Assembly (NCBI GenBank): GCA_023954045.1
Contig: JAMLIR010000006.1
Span: 103,665 to 167,664 of the forward strand
Reading direction: 5' to 3'
Length of the DNA: 64,000 nt
Source of the DNA: Burkholderiaceae bacterium
GTDB taxonomy: Bacteria; Pseudomonadota; Gammaproteobacteria; Burkholderiales; Burkholderiaceae_E
In this document: piece by piece, positions 19,388 through 30,525 of the stretch
Numbering within the stretch: position 1 is the first letter of the stretch
Layout of the letters: every line of letters begins with the position of its first letter
The notes under the pieces: generated by a model
What the model saw: the letters and a program-made list of their open reading frames with translations, nothing else
Databases searched by the model: none
Told to the model about the DNA's origin: nothing
Position numbers and translations under genes: made by a program

Positions 19388-20806
19388 ATGGACCGAAACG
19401 ACCTCATCCACCACGTCGGGACGCTGCTGGAAGCCCAGCGCAGCGCCCATCGTCTGGCACCGTTCCCCGAATGGGACGTGCGCCGCGACCGGCTCGAGCG
19501 CCTGCGCCGGCTGGTCGCCGACAACGAAGCCGCGATCGAGGACGCGATCGACGCCGACTTCGGCGGCCGGCCGCGCATCGAAACGCAGGTGGCCGAGCTG
19601 TTTCCGTCGCTGGCCGAGATCCGCACCGCGCTGCGCGGCGGCCGGCGCTGGATGAAGCCGCGCGGCGCCTGGGTCTCGAAGTGGTTCCTGCCCGCCCGCG
19701 CGTGGGTCATGCCGCGCCCGGTCGGGGTGGTCGGCATCATCGTCCCGTGGAACTATCCGCTCTACCTGACGATCGGGCCGCTCGCCGGCGCGCTGGCGGC
19801 GGGCAACCGCGCGATGATCAAGCCGTCCGAGTACACGCCGGCGTTCTCTTCGCTGCTGCAGCGACTGGTGGCGGAGTCGTTCTCGCCCGACGAGATCGCG
19901 GTGGTCACCGGCGGCCCCGAAGTGGCCGCGGCGTTCACGGCCATGCCCTTCGATCACCTGCTGTTCACCGGCTCGGGCGCGGTCGGGCGCAAGGTGATGG
20001 CGGCCGCGAGCGCGAACCTCACGCCGGTCACGCTGGAGCTGGGCGGCAAGTCGCCGGCAGTGATCGCGCCCGGCTACTCCGTCGACCGCGCGGCGACCCG
20101 CATCATGGCCGGCAAGCTGCTGAACGCGGGCCAGACCTGCATTGCCCCCGACTACGTGCTGGTGCCGCGACAGGCGCTGGCCGCGTTCGTCGAACGGGCG
20201 CGCGCGAAGGCCCAGGCGATGTACCCGGCCGGGCTCGCCGACCCCGACTACTGCAGCATCGTCGATGCGCGACAGTACGAACGGCTGGTCGGCTACCTCG
20301 ACGACGCCACCGCCGGCGGCGTGCAGCCGGTCGAGCTGTTCCGGGGCCCCGCCCGCGACGACGCGGCGCATCGGCTGGCGCCGGTCATCCTGGTCGACCC
20401 GCCGCACTCGCTGGTCGCGATGAAGGACGAGATCTTCGGGCCGATCCTCCCGGTGTTGCCGTACGACCGGCCCGAGGAGGCCATCGCGTTCGTCAACGCG
20501 ATGGCGCATCCGCTCGCGCTGTACTGGTTCGACGACGACCGCCGGCGCGCCGAGTGGGCGCTGAAGCAGACCCACGTGGGCGGCGTTTGCATCAACGAGA
20601 CGCTGCTGCACGTCGCGCAGGAGGAGCTTCCGTTCGGCGGCGTGGGCCCGTCCGGAATGGGTCACTACCACGGCAAGTGGGGCTTCGACACGATGAGCAA
20701 GCTCACGCCGGTGTTCAGGCAGTCGCGCATGAACGGCATGGGGCTGTTCATGCCGCCCTACCGGCCGATCGCGCGCCGGCTGCTCGGGCTGATGAAGCGC
20801 TTCTGA
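19388..20806 (+). CDS. coniferyl-aldehyde-dehydrogenase-like aldehyde dehydrogenase
   Basis: A 472-residue NAD(P)-dependent aldehyde dehydrogenase. It has the cofactor segment [13 protein letters not shown], the general-base motif LELGGKSP and the catalytic Cys in GQTCIAPDY. The short length, the [11 protein letters not shown] form and the C-terminal [14 protein letters not shown] loop place it with the coniferyl aldehyde dehydrogenase/AldH-III-like group. It oxidises hydrophobic or aromatic aldehydes to acids; the exact substrate is unknown. It is divergent from glpK and followed convergently by ppk. The ATG at 19388 is chosen because the residues before it are not conserved in type. Confidence 0.85.
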   Translation: MDRNDLIHHVGTLLEAQRSAHRLAPFPEWDVRRDRLERLRRLVADNEAAIEDAIDADFGGRPRIETQVAELFPSLAEIRTALRGGRRWMKPRGAWVSKWFLPARAWVMPRPVGVVGIIVPWNYPLYLTIGPLAGALAAGNRAMIKPSEYTPAFSSLLQRLVAESFSPDEIAVVTGGPEVAAAFTAMPFDHLLFTGSGAVGRKVMAAASANLTPVTLELGGKSPAVIAPGYSVDRAATRIMAGKLLNAGQTCIAPDYVLVPRQALAAFVERARAKAQAMYPAGLADPDYCSIVDARQYERLVGYLDDATAGGVQPVELFRGPARDDAAHRLAPVILVDPPHSLVAMKDEIFGPILPVLPYDRPEEAIAFVNAMAHPLALYWFDDDRRRAEWALKQTHVGGVCINETLLHVAQEELPFGGVGPSGMGHYHGKWGFDTMSKLTPVFRQSRMNGMGLFMPPYRPIARRLLGLMKRF

Positions 20807-20825
20807 ACGCGGCCGCGGGGCCGGC

Positions 20826-22961
20826 TCACACCGGGTCCGCTGGCGCGCCGGCCAGCCGCGCGAGCAGCGCCGCCTGCGAGGCGAAGGGCTTGGCGCGACG
20901 GCGCTTGCGCCGGTAGTTGCCGTCCCCGTCCATCACCCACGCATTGACGTTGTCGCGCAGGTGCACGTCGATCGCCTCTTCGATCACCCGCTCCTTCAGC
21001 TTGCGCTCGCGCACCGGAAACGCGATCTCGACGCGCCGGAACAGGTTGCGGTCCATCCAGTCGGCCGACGACAGCCAGACGTCCTTCCTGCCGCCGTTTA
21101 GGAAGTAGAAGACGCGGCTGTGCTCGAGGAAGCGGCCGACGACCGAGCGCACCGCGATGTTCTCCGACAACCCCGGCACGCCGGGCCGAAGCGCGCAGAC
21201 GCCACGCACGATCAGGTCGATTCTCACCCCGGCGGCACTCGCTTCGTACAGTGCGTCGATGACCGTCGGCTCGAGCAGCGCGTTGACCTTGGCCGCGAGA
21301 TAGGCCTTCTTGCCGGCGCGGGCGTTGGCGGCCTCGCGCCGGATCGACGCGAGCAGCATCTCGTGCAGGCTGAACGGCGCCTGCGTCAGCAGTCGCAGCG
21401 TGCCGCGCTGGCCCAGGCCGGTGAGCCTGCGGAACACCTCGTGCACGTCGGCGCAGATGTCCTCGTTCGCGGTGAACAACCCGAAGTCCTCGTAGAGCCG
21501 GGCGGTGCGCGGGTGGTAGTTGCCGGTGCCCAGGTGCGCGTAGCGACGCAGCACGGTGGCGCCCTTCGCGGCCTCCCTGCGCAGCACCATCGCCATCTTC
21601 GCGTGCGTCTTGTGGCCGACGACGCCGTAGACGACGTGCGCGCCGGCCTGCTCGAGCTTGGCCGCCCAATTGATGTTCGTTTCCTCGTCGAAGCGCGCCA
21701 TCAGTTCGACCACCACCGTCACTTCCTTCCCGGCGTGCGCGGCGTCGATCAGCGCCTGCATCAGCGCCGAGTCGGCCCCGGTCCGGTAGACGGTCTGCTT
21801 GATCGCGACGACGCGCGGATCGCGCGCCGCGCTGACGAGGAACTCCATCACCGGGGCGAACGACTCGTACGGATGGTGGACCAGGATGTCGTGCTTGCGG
21901 ATCGCGGCGAAGAGGTCCTTCTCGCGCAGCACGGCAGGCACCGAAGGCTCGAACGGCGGGTACTTCAGCTCGGGCAGGTCCACCAGGTCGATCACCTGCT
22001 GCAGCCGCACCAGGTTGACCGGACCGTCCACGCGATAACAGTCCTGCTCCTCGAGCTCGAACTCGCGCAGCAGGCGCGCGACCAGCGCGTCCGACGTGCC
22101 GGCCGACACCTCGAGGCGCACCTCGTCGCCGTACTGGCGCTGGACCAGCTCGCCCTGCAGCGCCGCGCGCAGGTCGGTGACTTCCTCGTCGTCGACGAAC
22201 AGGTCGCTGTTGCGGGTCAACCGGAACTGGTGCACCGAGCGCACCGTCAGGCCGGGGAACAGGTGGTCGACGAAGCCCTGAACGATCGAGGTCAACGGCA
22301 TCACGCCGTACGGCGCGCCGGACACGTCGGGGGGCACGCGCAGGATCCGCGGCAGCGCCCGGGGCGCCTGCACGATCGCGACGCCGGCGCGGCGGCCGAA
22401 TGCGTCCTGGCCCTGCAGTTCGACGATGAAGTTCAGGCTCTTGTTCAGGATCCGCGGGAACGGATGCGCCGGGTCCAGCGCGATCGGCGTGAGCAGCGGC
22501 TCGATCTCGGCCTCGAAGACCTTTCCGGCCCACTCACGCTGCGCGTCCGTCCAGTCGAGCCGCGTGTGCACGACGACCCCGTGCACGGCGAGCTGCGGCA
22601 GGATGGCCGCGTTCAGCAGCTCGTACTGGCGTGAAACAAGGCGGCGCGCGCGCTCGTGGATCGCCGCAAGGCTGCGGCGCAGAGCGGCGCCGTCGCCGCG
22701 GCCGGCGAGCAGCAGCTCCTTGAACTCGGCGACCCGGATCTCGAACAGCTCGTCGAGGTTGCTGCTGACGATGGTGAGAAAGCGCAGCCGTTCCAGCAAC
22801 GGTACGGATTCGTCCTCCGCCTGGGCCAGCACCCGCTCGTTGAAGGCGAGGATGCCGAGCTCGCGATCGAGCAGCCGCGCCCCTGAACCCGTCTTCGCAT
22901 CCATGCGGGCGAGCTTGCGCTTCCTGCGTGACGCTTTCGTGACAGTGCGCTTGCGGTTCAT
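20826..22961 (-). CDS. ppk1: polyphosphate kinase 1
   Basis: Builds polyphosphate from ATP at the membrane and can run in reverse. The 711-residue length is normal. The N-terminal domain contains [13 protein letters not shown] and [15 protein letters not shown]; the catalytic part has [13 protein letters not shown] and the phospho-accepting His, about residue 476, in [13 protein letters not shown]. Phospholipase-D-like domains follow. The first 20 residues are strongly basic. The gene is divergent from ppx with 50 bp between starts, so both probably share a regulated promoter region; only half of a Pho-box-like sequence can be seen. Confidence 0.97.
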   Translation of the reverse strand: MNRKRTVTKASRRKRKLARMDAKTGSGARLLDRELGILAFNERVLAQAEDESVPLLERLRFLTIVSSNLDELFEIRVAEFKELLLAGRGDGAALRRSLAAIHERARRLVSRQYELLNAAILPQLAVHGVVVHTRLDWTDAQREWAGKVFEAEIEPLLTPIALDPAHPFPRILNKSLNFIVELQGQDAFGRRAGVAIVQAPRALPRILRVPPDVSGAPYGVMPLTSIVQGFVDHLFPGLTVRSVHQFRLTRNSDLFVDDEEVTDLRAALQGELVQRQYGDEVRLEVSAGTSDALVARLLREFELEEQDCYRVDGPVNLVRLQQVIDLVDLPELKYPPFEPSVPAVLREKDLFAAIRKHDILVHHPYESFAPVMEFLVSAARDPRVVAIKQTVYRTGADSALMQALIDAAHAGKEVTVVVELMARFDEETNINWAAKLEQAGAHVVYGVVGHKTHAKMAMVLRREAAKGATVLRRYAHLGTGNYHPRTARLYEDFGLFTANEDICADVHEVFRRLTGLGQRGTLRLLTQAPFSLHEMLLASIRREAANARAGKKAYLAAKVNALLEPTVIDALYEASAAGVRIDLIVRGVCALRPGVPGLSENIAVRSVVGRFLEHSRVFYFLNGGRKDVWLSSADWMDRNLFRRVEIAFPVRERKLKERVIEEAIDVHLRDNVNAWVMDGDGNYRRKRRRAKPFASQAALLARLAGAPADPV

Positions 22962-23011
22962 CGGGATACGGGAGCGGCGCTCGATCCGCGCACTTTGTCA
23001 TACTCCGGCTG

Positions 23012-24562
23012 GTGACAGATCGCGTCCCCAGCCCCCGAAGGCCTCGCCTCCCCGCCGAGCCGATGCCCGGATACCGATTGCTCGCCGCGGTCGACCTCGG
23101 CTCGAACAGCTTTCGCCTGCTGATCGGCCGCGTCGAGAGCTCGCCGCTGGGCGAGCTCGTGCTGCCGCTGGACGGCGTCAAGCAGACCGTGCGGCTGGCC
23201 GGCGGCCTGCGCGAGGACGGCAGCCTCGACGCCGCGTCGCGCGAGCGCGCGCTGGCGGCGCTGGCGATGTTCGGCGAGCGTCTGCGCTCGTTCGCGCCCG
23301 AGGCGGTGCGCGCGGTGGCGACGAATACGCTGCGCGTGGCGAGCAACGCAGCGCAATTCCTCGCGACGGCCGAGGCCGTGCTGGGCTTCCCGATCGAGGT
23401 CGTTTCGGGACTCGAGGAGGCGCGCCTGATCTATCTGGGTGCGGCGCACGAGCTTCCCCTCGACGGCGTGCCGCGGCTCGTGGTCGACATCGGCGGCGGC
23501 TCCACCGAGTGCGTCGTCGGCACCGACATGCGCGCCAGCGCGCTCGAGTCGGCGCCGGCCGGCTGCGTGGCGCTGTCGACGCGCCACTTCCGCGACGGCC
23601 GCGTCGAGCGCGAGGCGTTCGAGCACGCCTACTACGCGGCGCGCGCGGTGTTCGCGCAGGTCGCAGAGCCGTTCGCGAACCACCGCTGGCGCTACGCGGT
23701 CGGCACCTCGGGCACCGCCAAGTCGCTGTGGCAGATTGCCCAGGCGCAGTGGGGTGCCGACGAGCTCGACCGCGACTCGCTGGCGCGCATCCACGGCGCG
23801 ATGATCGAGGCCGGCCATGTCGACGCGGTCCAGCTGGCCGGGCTTCGCCCCGAGCGCAGGCCGGTGCTGGCCGGCGGGCTCGCGGTGATGATGGCGGCGT
23901 TCGACGAGCTCGGCATCGACTCGATGCGCTACTGCGGCGGCGCGCTGCGCCAGGGCGTGCTGTACGACATGCTCGGGCGCAGCGAGGGGCGCGACACGCG
24001 CGCGATCACCGTCGAGCAGATGCTCGCGCGCTACGGGGTCGACGGGCGCCACGCGCGGCGGGTTCGCGATACGGCGCTCGCGCTGTTCGACCAGGGCGCA
24101 CGCGGCGCGCTCGAGGTGCTGCAGGCGCGCCGGCAGGTGCTAGGGTGGGCGGCCGAGCTCGCCGAGGTCGGCATGTCGATCTCGCACGAGGGCTTCCACA
24201 AGCACTCGGCATACATCCTGGGCCACGCCGACATGCCGGGGTTCTCGCGCCGCGAGCAGGCATCGCTCGCGACCCTGGCGCTCGCGCAGATCGGCGGCCT
24301 GCGCAAGCTGCGCGGGTTGATCGACGACGACCTCGGCTGGCTGAAGGTGGTCGCCCTGCGGGTCTCGACGATCCTGCACCGAAAGCGCGACGAGCAGGAG
24401 GTGCCGACGCCGGCGCTGTTCCTGCAGCGCCGCTCGCTGCGCCTGGAAATGCCCAGGCAGTGGGCGCGCCGCTTCCCGCTGGCCCACGAGAGCCTGATCG
24501 GCGAGGCCTCAGCCTGGTCCGAGGTACGCGTCTTCGAAAAGTTCGTCTACGAGACGATCTAG
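23012..24562 (+). CDS. ppx: exopolyphosphatase, Ppx/GppA family
   Basis: Removes phosphate from the ends of polyphosphate, or hydrolyses pppGpp. The ASKHA fold is clear: AAVDLGSNSFRLLIGRV near the N-terminus, VVDIGGGSTECVVG in the middle, and a C-terminal HD-like helical part (HKHSAYILGHAD). The GTG at 23012 gives 516 residues; the ATG at 23063 gives 499 and starts nearer the conserved core, so it may be the real start. It is divergent from ppk1, a pairing that links synthesis and breakdown of polyphosphate. Its last 54 bases overlap a short open frame on the other strand. Confidence 0.92.
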   Translation: MTDRVPSPRRPRLPAEPMPGYRLLAAVDLGSNSFRLLIGRVESSPLGELVLPLDGVKQTVRLAGGLREDGSLDAASRERALAALAMFGERLRSFAPEAVRAVATNTLRVASNAAQFLATAEAVLGFPIEVVSGLEEARLIYLGAAHELPLDGVPRLVVDIGGGSTECVVGTDMRASALESAPAGCVALSTRHFRDGRVEREAFEHAYYAARAVFAQVAEPFANHRWRYAVGTSGTAKSLWQIAQAQWGADELDRDSLARIHGAMIEAGHVDAVQLAGLRPERRPVLAGGLAVMMAAFDELGIDSMRYCGGALRQGVLYDMLGRSEGRDTRAITVEQMLARYGVDGRHARRVRDTALALFDQGARGALEVLQARRQVLGWAAELAEVGMSISHEGFHKHSAYILGHADMPGFSRREQASLATLALAQIGGLRKLRGLIDDDLGWLKVVALRVSTILHRKRDEQEVPTPALFLQRRSLRLEMPRQWARRFPLAHESLIGEASAWSEVRVFEKFVYETI

Positions 24563-24619
24563 CCTGGACGCGCACGCGCGGCGCACGCGCGCGGCCAATC
24601 GCCGCAGGGCGGCGGTCAT
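24509..24619 (-). CDS. 36-codon open frame coupled to the OlsB-like gene (uncertain)
   Basis: The ATG at 24619 overlaps the stop of the upstream acyltransferase gene (ATGA), the classic arrangement for a coupled second gene. It runs for 36 codons (MTAALRRLAARVRRACASR and on) and then stops inside the 3' end of ppx. In many bacteria olsB is coupled in just this way to the lyso-ornithine-lipid acyltransferase gene olsA. This frame could be the stub of a lost olsA or may not be translated. The peptide has no diagnostic motif. Confidence 0.25.
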   Translation of the reverse strand: MTAALRRLAARVRRACASRLDRLVDELFEDAYLGPG

Positions 24620-25443
24620 TGCGCCGCCCCCTCGACCGGGCCTGCGGCGAAGCGCCGCTGGTAACGCGACTGCAGCGCCGCCAGGTCGAGCATCACCGGA
24701 AAGTCCGCGCAAGCGAACTGGCCGTCGACGTGCGGCTCGCCGAGCAGGCGCGCGCCGGCGCGCAGGTAGCCCTTGAACAGCGGCGGCGGCACGACGTCGA
24801 GCCCGCGGTCGAGGCGTTCGAGTTCGAGTCGACGGCGCGGCCACGCGCGCAGCGACGCGTCGGCCATGTGCGTGCGCGCGAGGCGGTGGTACAGGCTCGC
24901 CGCGAAGTCGCCTCCGTCGCGGATCGACACGCTGACGCATCCGACCAGGTACCGCAGGCGCGTCCGGGCCAGCAGCGCGCCCAGCCCCGACCACAGCAGC
25001 ATGATCACGGCGCCCGAGCGATGGTCCGCGTGCACGCACGAGCGCCCCAGCTCGACCAGTTGCGGACGCAGCGGGTCGAGGCGGTCGAGCACGAACTCGC
25101 CGTCGCTGTACAGGCCGCCGAGCTCGGCCGCCTGCTCGGGCAGAAGCAGGCGATAGGTGCCGACGACTTCGCCGGTCGCGCGCTCGCGGACGATCAGGTG
25201 CTGGCAGAAGGAATCGAAGACGTCGCGGTCGATGCCCTGCGTCGGATCGAGCACCGCCCCGAGCTCTTCGGCGAAGACCTGGTAGCGCAGGCGCTGCGCG
25301 CGCACGACGTCGTCCCGATCGCGCGCGACCAGCACGTCGAGGGGGCCCGCGCTGGCGAGCACCGGGCTCGCGCGATCGCCGGCAACGGTGCTGCGCGGTG
25401 CCGGCGCGTGTGTGGGAGCGAGACATTCCAGACGAGCGGCCAC
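24616..25443 (-). CDS. GNAT-type N-acyltransferase (OlsB-like)
   Basis: A 275-residue protein of the acetyltransferase_5/hemolysin-like group to which OlsB (ornithine N-acyltransferase, first step of ornithine lipid synthesis) belongs. It has the family pattern QRLRYQVFAEELG, DRDVFDSFCQHLIVRE, GTYRLL, ELGRSCVHADHRSGAVIMLLW and FKGYLRAGARLLGEP. The start is GTG at 25443, supported by a GGAG eight bases upstream. The partner OlsA is not present; only a 36-codon frame follows. The product could therefore be a lyso-lipid or a different N-acyl amino acid. Neighbouring polyphosphate genes suggest a phosphate-starvation setting, where ornithine lipids replace phospholipids. Confidence 0.75.
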   Translation of the reverse strand: MAARLECLAPTHAPAPRSTVAGDRASPVLASAGPLDVLVARDRDDVVRAQRLRYQVFAEELGAVLDPTQGIDRDVFDSFCQHLIVRERATGEVVGTYRLLLPEQAAELGGLYSDGEFVLDRLDPLRPQLVELGRSCVHADHRSGAVIMLLWSGLGALLARTRLRYLVGCVSVSIRDGGDFAASLYHRLARTHMADASLRAWPRRRLELERLDRGLDVVPPPLFKGYLRAGARLLGEPHVDGQFACADFPVMLDLAALQSRYQRRFAAGPVEGAAQ

Positions 25444-25548
25444 GGCGTGATCTCCGTTGGTTGAAACGGGATCACGTTGCTTCGGCCAGGTTGCCGCGCC
25501 GTGACGCGCAGTTGAAGATTGCGTGACCGCGCCACGCGGACGCGACGC

Positions 25549-26034
25549 TCAGGCGAGATCCGGCGAGATCGCCGCGCGCAGCACCACCTGCGCCCGTCCT
25601 TCGCGCTCGCGCGTCGTCAGCCACCAGATCGCGCCCTTCTTCACGCTCCAGTCGGCTTCCTCGCCCGACAGCAGCAGGCTCACGAGCCGCCCGAGCGTCG
25701 GCTGGTGGCCGACCAGCACCACGTGGCGCGATCGCGCCTCGGGGCCGTCGGGCCAGTCGAGCGCGGCGAGGCAATGCGCGACGTCCGCGCCGGGCCCGAG
25801 CCGCGCGTCGACGCGCACCTTCGCGCCCAGCGTCTCGGCGGTCTCGCGCGCCCGCGCCGCGGGACTCGAGAGCACCGTGTAGCGTTCGGGCAATCGCGCC
25901 TGAAGCCAGCGCGCCATGCGCTCGGCCTGCTTGCGGCCGCGCTCGGTGAGGCGCCTGCCGGCATCGCTCGCGGCGTCGACTTCGGCATCGCCCGCGTCGG
26001 CGTGACGCCAGACGATCAGGTCCATGTCGGTCAT
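25549..26034 (-). CDS. sixA: phosphohistidine phosphatase SixA
   Basis: A histidine-phosphatase-fold protein of about 161 residues that removes phosphate from histidine phosphotransfer domains. It starts MDLIVWRHADAG (RHA being the RHG-type catalytic motif), has RGRKQAERMARWL and the second catalytic His in VLVGHQPTLGRL. The ATG at 26034 is used; the one at 26025 would begin directly with MDLIVWRHA and is equally likely. It lies next to the polyphosphate genes, which is common in Burkholderiales. The stop is about 100 bp from the OlsB-like start. Confidence 0.85.
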   Translation of the reverse strand: MTDMDLIVWRHADAGDAEVDAASDAGRRLTERGRKQAERMARWLQARLPERYTVLSSPAARARETAETLGAKVRVDARLGPGADVAHCLAALDWPDGPEARSRHVVLVGHQPTLGRLVSLLLSGEEADWSVKKGAIWWLTTREREGRAQVVLRAAISPDLA

Positions 26035-26077
26035 CCGCAAAGCGCCCATCGTGCCCGCCTTCGATGACGAAACGATG

Positions 26078-27581
<1,504 letters not shown>

Positions 27582-27601
<20 letters not shown>

Positions 27602-29009
27602 CGGCGCCCTGCGGCGCCGTCGCGCCCTGCGCGCCCGGCGCGGTGCCAGCGGATGCGCCCGGCGCGGCGCCACCCGGCTTGCCCGGCGCATCGCCGTTGC
27701 CGACCACCACGGTGACCAGCGCGTCGGCGCGGACGTGGCGCGCGAACGCCGCGCGGACCTCGCCGAGCGTGACCGCCTCGACGCGCGCGGTCCATCGGTC
27801 GAGATAGTCGAGCGGCAGCCGGTAGAAGCCGATGGCGGCGAGGTTGTCGAGGATCTTGCGGTTCGAGTCGATCCGCAGCGCGAAGCCGCCGACCAGGTTC
27901 GACTTCGCGGCCGCGAGTTCGGCCTCGGTCGGCCCGTCGCGCAGGAACCGGCCCAGCGTGTCGCGGACCACGCCGAGCGCCACGGCGGTCTGGTCGCGCT
28001 GGGTCTGCAGCCCGATCGTGAACGGGCCCGGTTGCAGCATCGGCGCGAAGTAGGAGTAGACGCTGTAGGCCAGCCCGCGCTTCTCGCGCACCTCGTCGTA
28101 GAGCCGCGAGACGAAGCCGCCGCCGCCGAGCACGTAGTTGCCGACCAGCAGCGCAAAGAAGTCGGGGTCGCCGCGCGCGATCGACGGCTGGCCGATCAGG
28201 ATGTGGCTCTGCGACGCCGGATGCTCGATCCGCTGCTCGATCGCGCGCTGCGGCGCGACGACGGTGCCGACTTCGCGCGGCGCACCGCCCGGCGGCAGGT
28301 CGCGCGTGAGCCGTTCGGCGATCGCCTGCGCGCGCTCGCGGCTGATCGCGCCGATCATCGACACCACGGCGTTGCGCGCGCCGTAGTAGCCGCGGTGGAA
28401 GGCGACGAGGTCGTCGCGGGTGATCGCGGCGACCGATTCGGGCGTCGGGTACGCGCCATAGGGGTGCGCCCCGTACATCGCCCGGTAGAAGGCGTGCTGC
28501 GCGATCGTCTCGGGCTTGGTCTCGGATTCGCGGATCGCCTGGATCGCGCGCTCCTTCTCGCGGGCGAGGACGGCCGCGGGAAAATCCGGCTGCGCGACCA
28601 CGCGGGCCAGCAGCGCCAGCGCCTCGTCGAGCTCGGGCTCGCTGGTCAGCGTGCGCAGCGTGACGCTGGCGCGGTCGTCGCCGGCACCGCCGCCCCGCTC
28701 GGCCCCGATCCGCGCGAAACCTTCCGAGATCGCCGATTCCTCGAGTCCGCCTGCCCCGCGCGCCAGCATCGAGTTCGCGAGCGAGGCCAGCCCGGCGCGA
28801 CCCGGCGGGTCGAGGCGGCCGCCCGCGTCGAAGTCCAGGCTCACGTCGAGCATCGGGATCGAGTCGGCGCGCACGAAGTAGACGCGCGCCCCGTTCGACG
28901 TCGTCCAGTGTTCGATCGGCAGCGCGGCGCGCGCCGCGCCCGACAGGAACGCGGCGCAGGCGAGGCAGGCGGCCAGCAGGCGGAGGGCGAATCGCATGGC
29001 GAGGCTCAC
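27582..29009 (-). CDS. M16 family peptidase-like protein, non-catalytic subunit
   Basis: A 475-residue exported protein with a signal peptide (LRLLAACLACAAFLSGAARA). It has the M16 fold: VYFVRADSIPMLDVSLDFDAGGR, a middle segment LIGQPSIARGDPDFFALLVGNYVLGG with the R/Y pair region FVSRLYDEVREKRGLAYSVYS. At the place of the zinc-binding HxxEH the sequence is AGLASLANSML, so the metal ligands are missing. It is therefore probably the partner of the catalytic protein encoded directly upstream, overlapping by 4 bp. The C-terminus is Gly/Ala-rich. The two likely form a periplasmic heterodimeric protease. Confidence 0.87.
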
Positions 29010-30493
29010 TGGTGGCGCGCGCCGGCAGGCGGCTTGCGCGTCGCCGCTTCGGCGATCGGCTGCGGCAGCAGCGTGACGACGGTGAGCGCATCGTCGCCGA
29101 AGTACTTGCCGGCGACCGCCTGCACCTCGGCCGCCGTCACCGCGCGGATGCGCTCGAGAATGCGATCGGCGTCGGCGTGCGAGAAGCCCGAGATCTCGAG
29201 GCTGCCCATCTCCATCGCCCGGGCCATGATCGAGTCGCGCTTGTAGATCTGGCCGGCAACGTACTGCGCCTTGACCCGGCGCAGCTCGTCCTCCCGCACG
29301 CCGTCGCGCGCGATCCGCGCGATCTCGGCCCGCAGCGCCTGCTCGACGTCGGCCGCGCTGCGGCCTTGCGCGGGCGTGCCGTCGAGCACGAACAGCGCCG
29401 GGCCGCGCGCGACCAGCCCGTAACTGGCCCCCACCTGGTTGGCCACGCGCGAGCCGCGCACGATGTCGCGCGTCAGCCGCCCGTTGTCGTCGGCATCGAG
29501 CACCGCCGAGAGCATCTCGAGTGCGTAGGGCTCGGTGTCGCGCTCGACGTCGGCGAGTCGCGGAACCTTGAATCCCATGATCACGTAGGGATTCTCGGCG
29601 GGCGCCTTGACCCGGGCGCGGCGCAGCCCGCGCTGCTCGGGCTCGCGCTGCGGCTTGCGCTCGGGCAGCGCGTGCGGCTCGATCCGGCCGTAGGTGCGCT
29701 CGGCGAGCCGGTAGACCTCTTCACCGGACACGTCGCCGACGACGACCAGGATCGCGTTCGACGGCGTGTACCAGCGGTGGTACCAGGCGGCCGCGTCGCT
29801 CGCGCGCATCGATTCGAGGTCGTCCATCCAGCCGATCACCGGCACGCGGTACGGCGAGGCGGTGAACGCGGTCGACATCAGCTGCTCGTAGACCAGCGCC
29901 TGGGCGCGGTCCTCGGTGCGCAGGCGCCGCTCCTCCATCACGACCTTGATCTCCTTGTCGAACTCGGCGGCCTCGAACGCGAGATTCGACATCCGGTCGG
30001 CTTCGAGCTTCATGACCTCGGGCAGGTGACGACTGCCGATCTGCTGGAAGTAGCCGGTGTAGTCGCGCGTGGTGAACGCGTTCTCGCGCCCGCCGAGCGC
30101 TGCGACGCGGCGCGAGAACTCGCCCGCCGGAACCGTCTTCGTTCCCTTGAACATCATGTGCTCGAGCACGTGCGCGACGCCGGTCGTGCCGTTCACCTCG
30201 TCCATCGACCCGACCCGGTACAGCACCAGGTGGACGACGGTCGGCGCGCGACGGTCCTCGCGAACGATCACCTTCATGCCATTGGGCAGCGTGCGCTCGA
30301 AGACTCCGGATTCGCGCGTCGCGCTGGCGCGCGCCGTCGCGGCCGCGTTCGCGTCGGCGGCGGCCGGTTCGGGCGGAGGCAGCGCGCAAGCGCCGAGCAG
30401 CGCGGCGAGCGCGCACGCGGCGAGCGTGCGCGTGACGGTAGCGGAACGTGTGCGGGGGTTCGAGCCGGGCGGGCGAGCAGGGGTCGGCATCAT
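29006..30493 (-). CDS. M16 family zinc metallopeptidase, catalytic subunit
   Basis: A 495-residue exported zinc protease. The N-terminus is basic, then hydrophobic, and ends in a lipobox-like LLGACA, so it may be a lipoprotein. The inverse zinc motif HVLEH is in GVAHVLEHMMFKGT near residue 113, with the downstream Glu in EIKVVMEERR. Two ATG codons are in tandem at 30493 and 30490. The gene overlaps the non-catalytic partner by 4 bp and is divergent from ftsY with only 32 bp between the starts. The pair is likely to degrade small or unfolded periplasmic peptides. Confidence 0.92.
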   Translation of the reverse strand: MMPTPARPPGSNPRTRSATVTRTLAACALAALLGACALPPPEPAAADANAAATARASATRESGVFERTLPNGMKVIVREDRRAPTVVHLVLYRVGSMDEVNGTTGVAHVLEHMMFKGTKTVPAGEFSRRVAALGGRENAFTTRDYTGYFQQIGSRHLPEVMKLEADRMSNLAFEAAEFDKEIKVVMEERRLRTEDRAQALVYEQLMSTAFTASPYRVPVIGWMDDLESMRASDAAAWYHRWYTPSNAILVVVGDVSGEEVYRLAERTYGRIEPHALPERKPQREPEQRGLRRARVKAPAENPYVIMGFKVPRLADVERDTEPYALEMLSAVLDADDNGRLTRDIVRGSRVANQVGASYGLVARGPALFVLDGTPAQGRSAADVEQALRAEIARIARDGVREDELRRVKAQYVAGQIYKRDSIMARAMEMGSLEISGFSHADADRILERIRAVTAAEVQAVAGKYFGDDALTVVTLLPQPIAEAATRKPPAGARHQ

Positions 30494-30525
30494 CGGCGCA
30501 GGTAGAATCGAGCCCGAGTGTAGCC

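Noticed and set aside
19262-20671. Extension of glpK upstream to 20671
   Set aside because: The frame stays open because of base composition, but the GlpK fold begins at the ATG at 19255 and the extension lies opposite a real aldehyde dehydrogenase gene.
22962-23011. Pho box between ppk1 and ppx
   Set aside because: Only one TGTCAT-like half is present; the second repeat at the required 11-bp spacing is missing on both strands.
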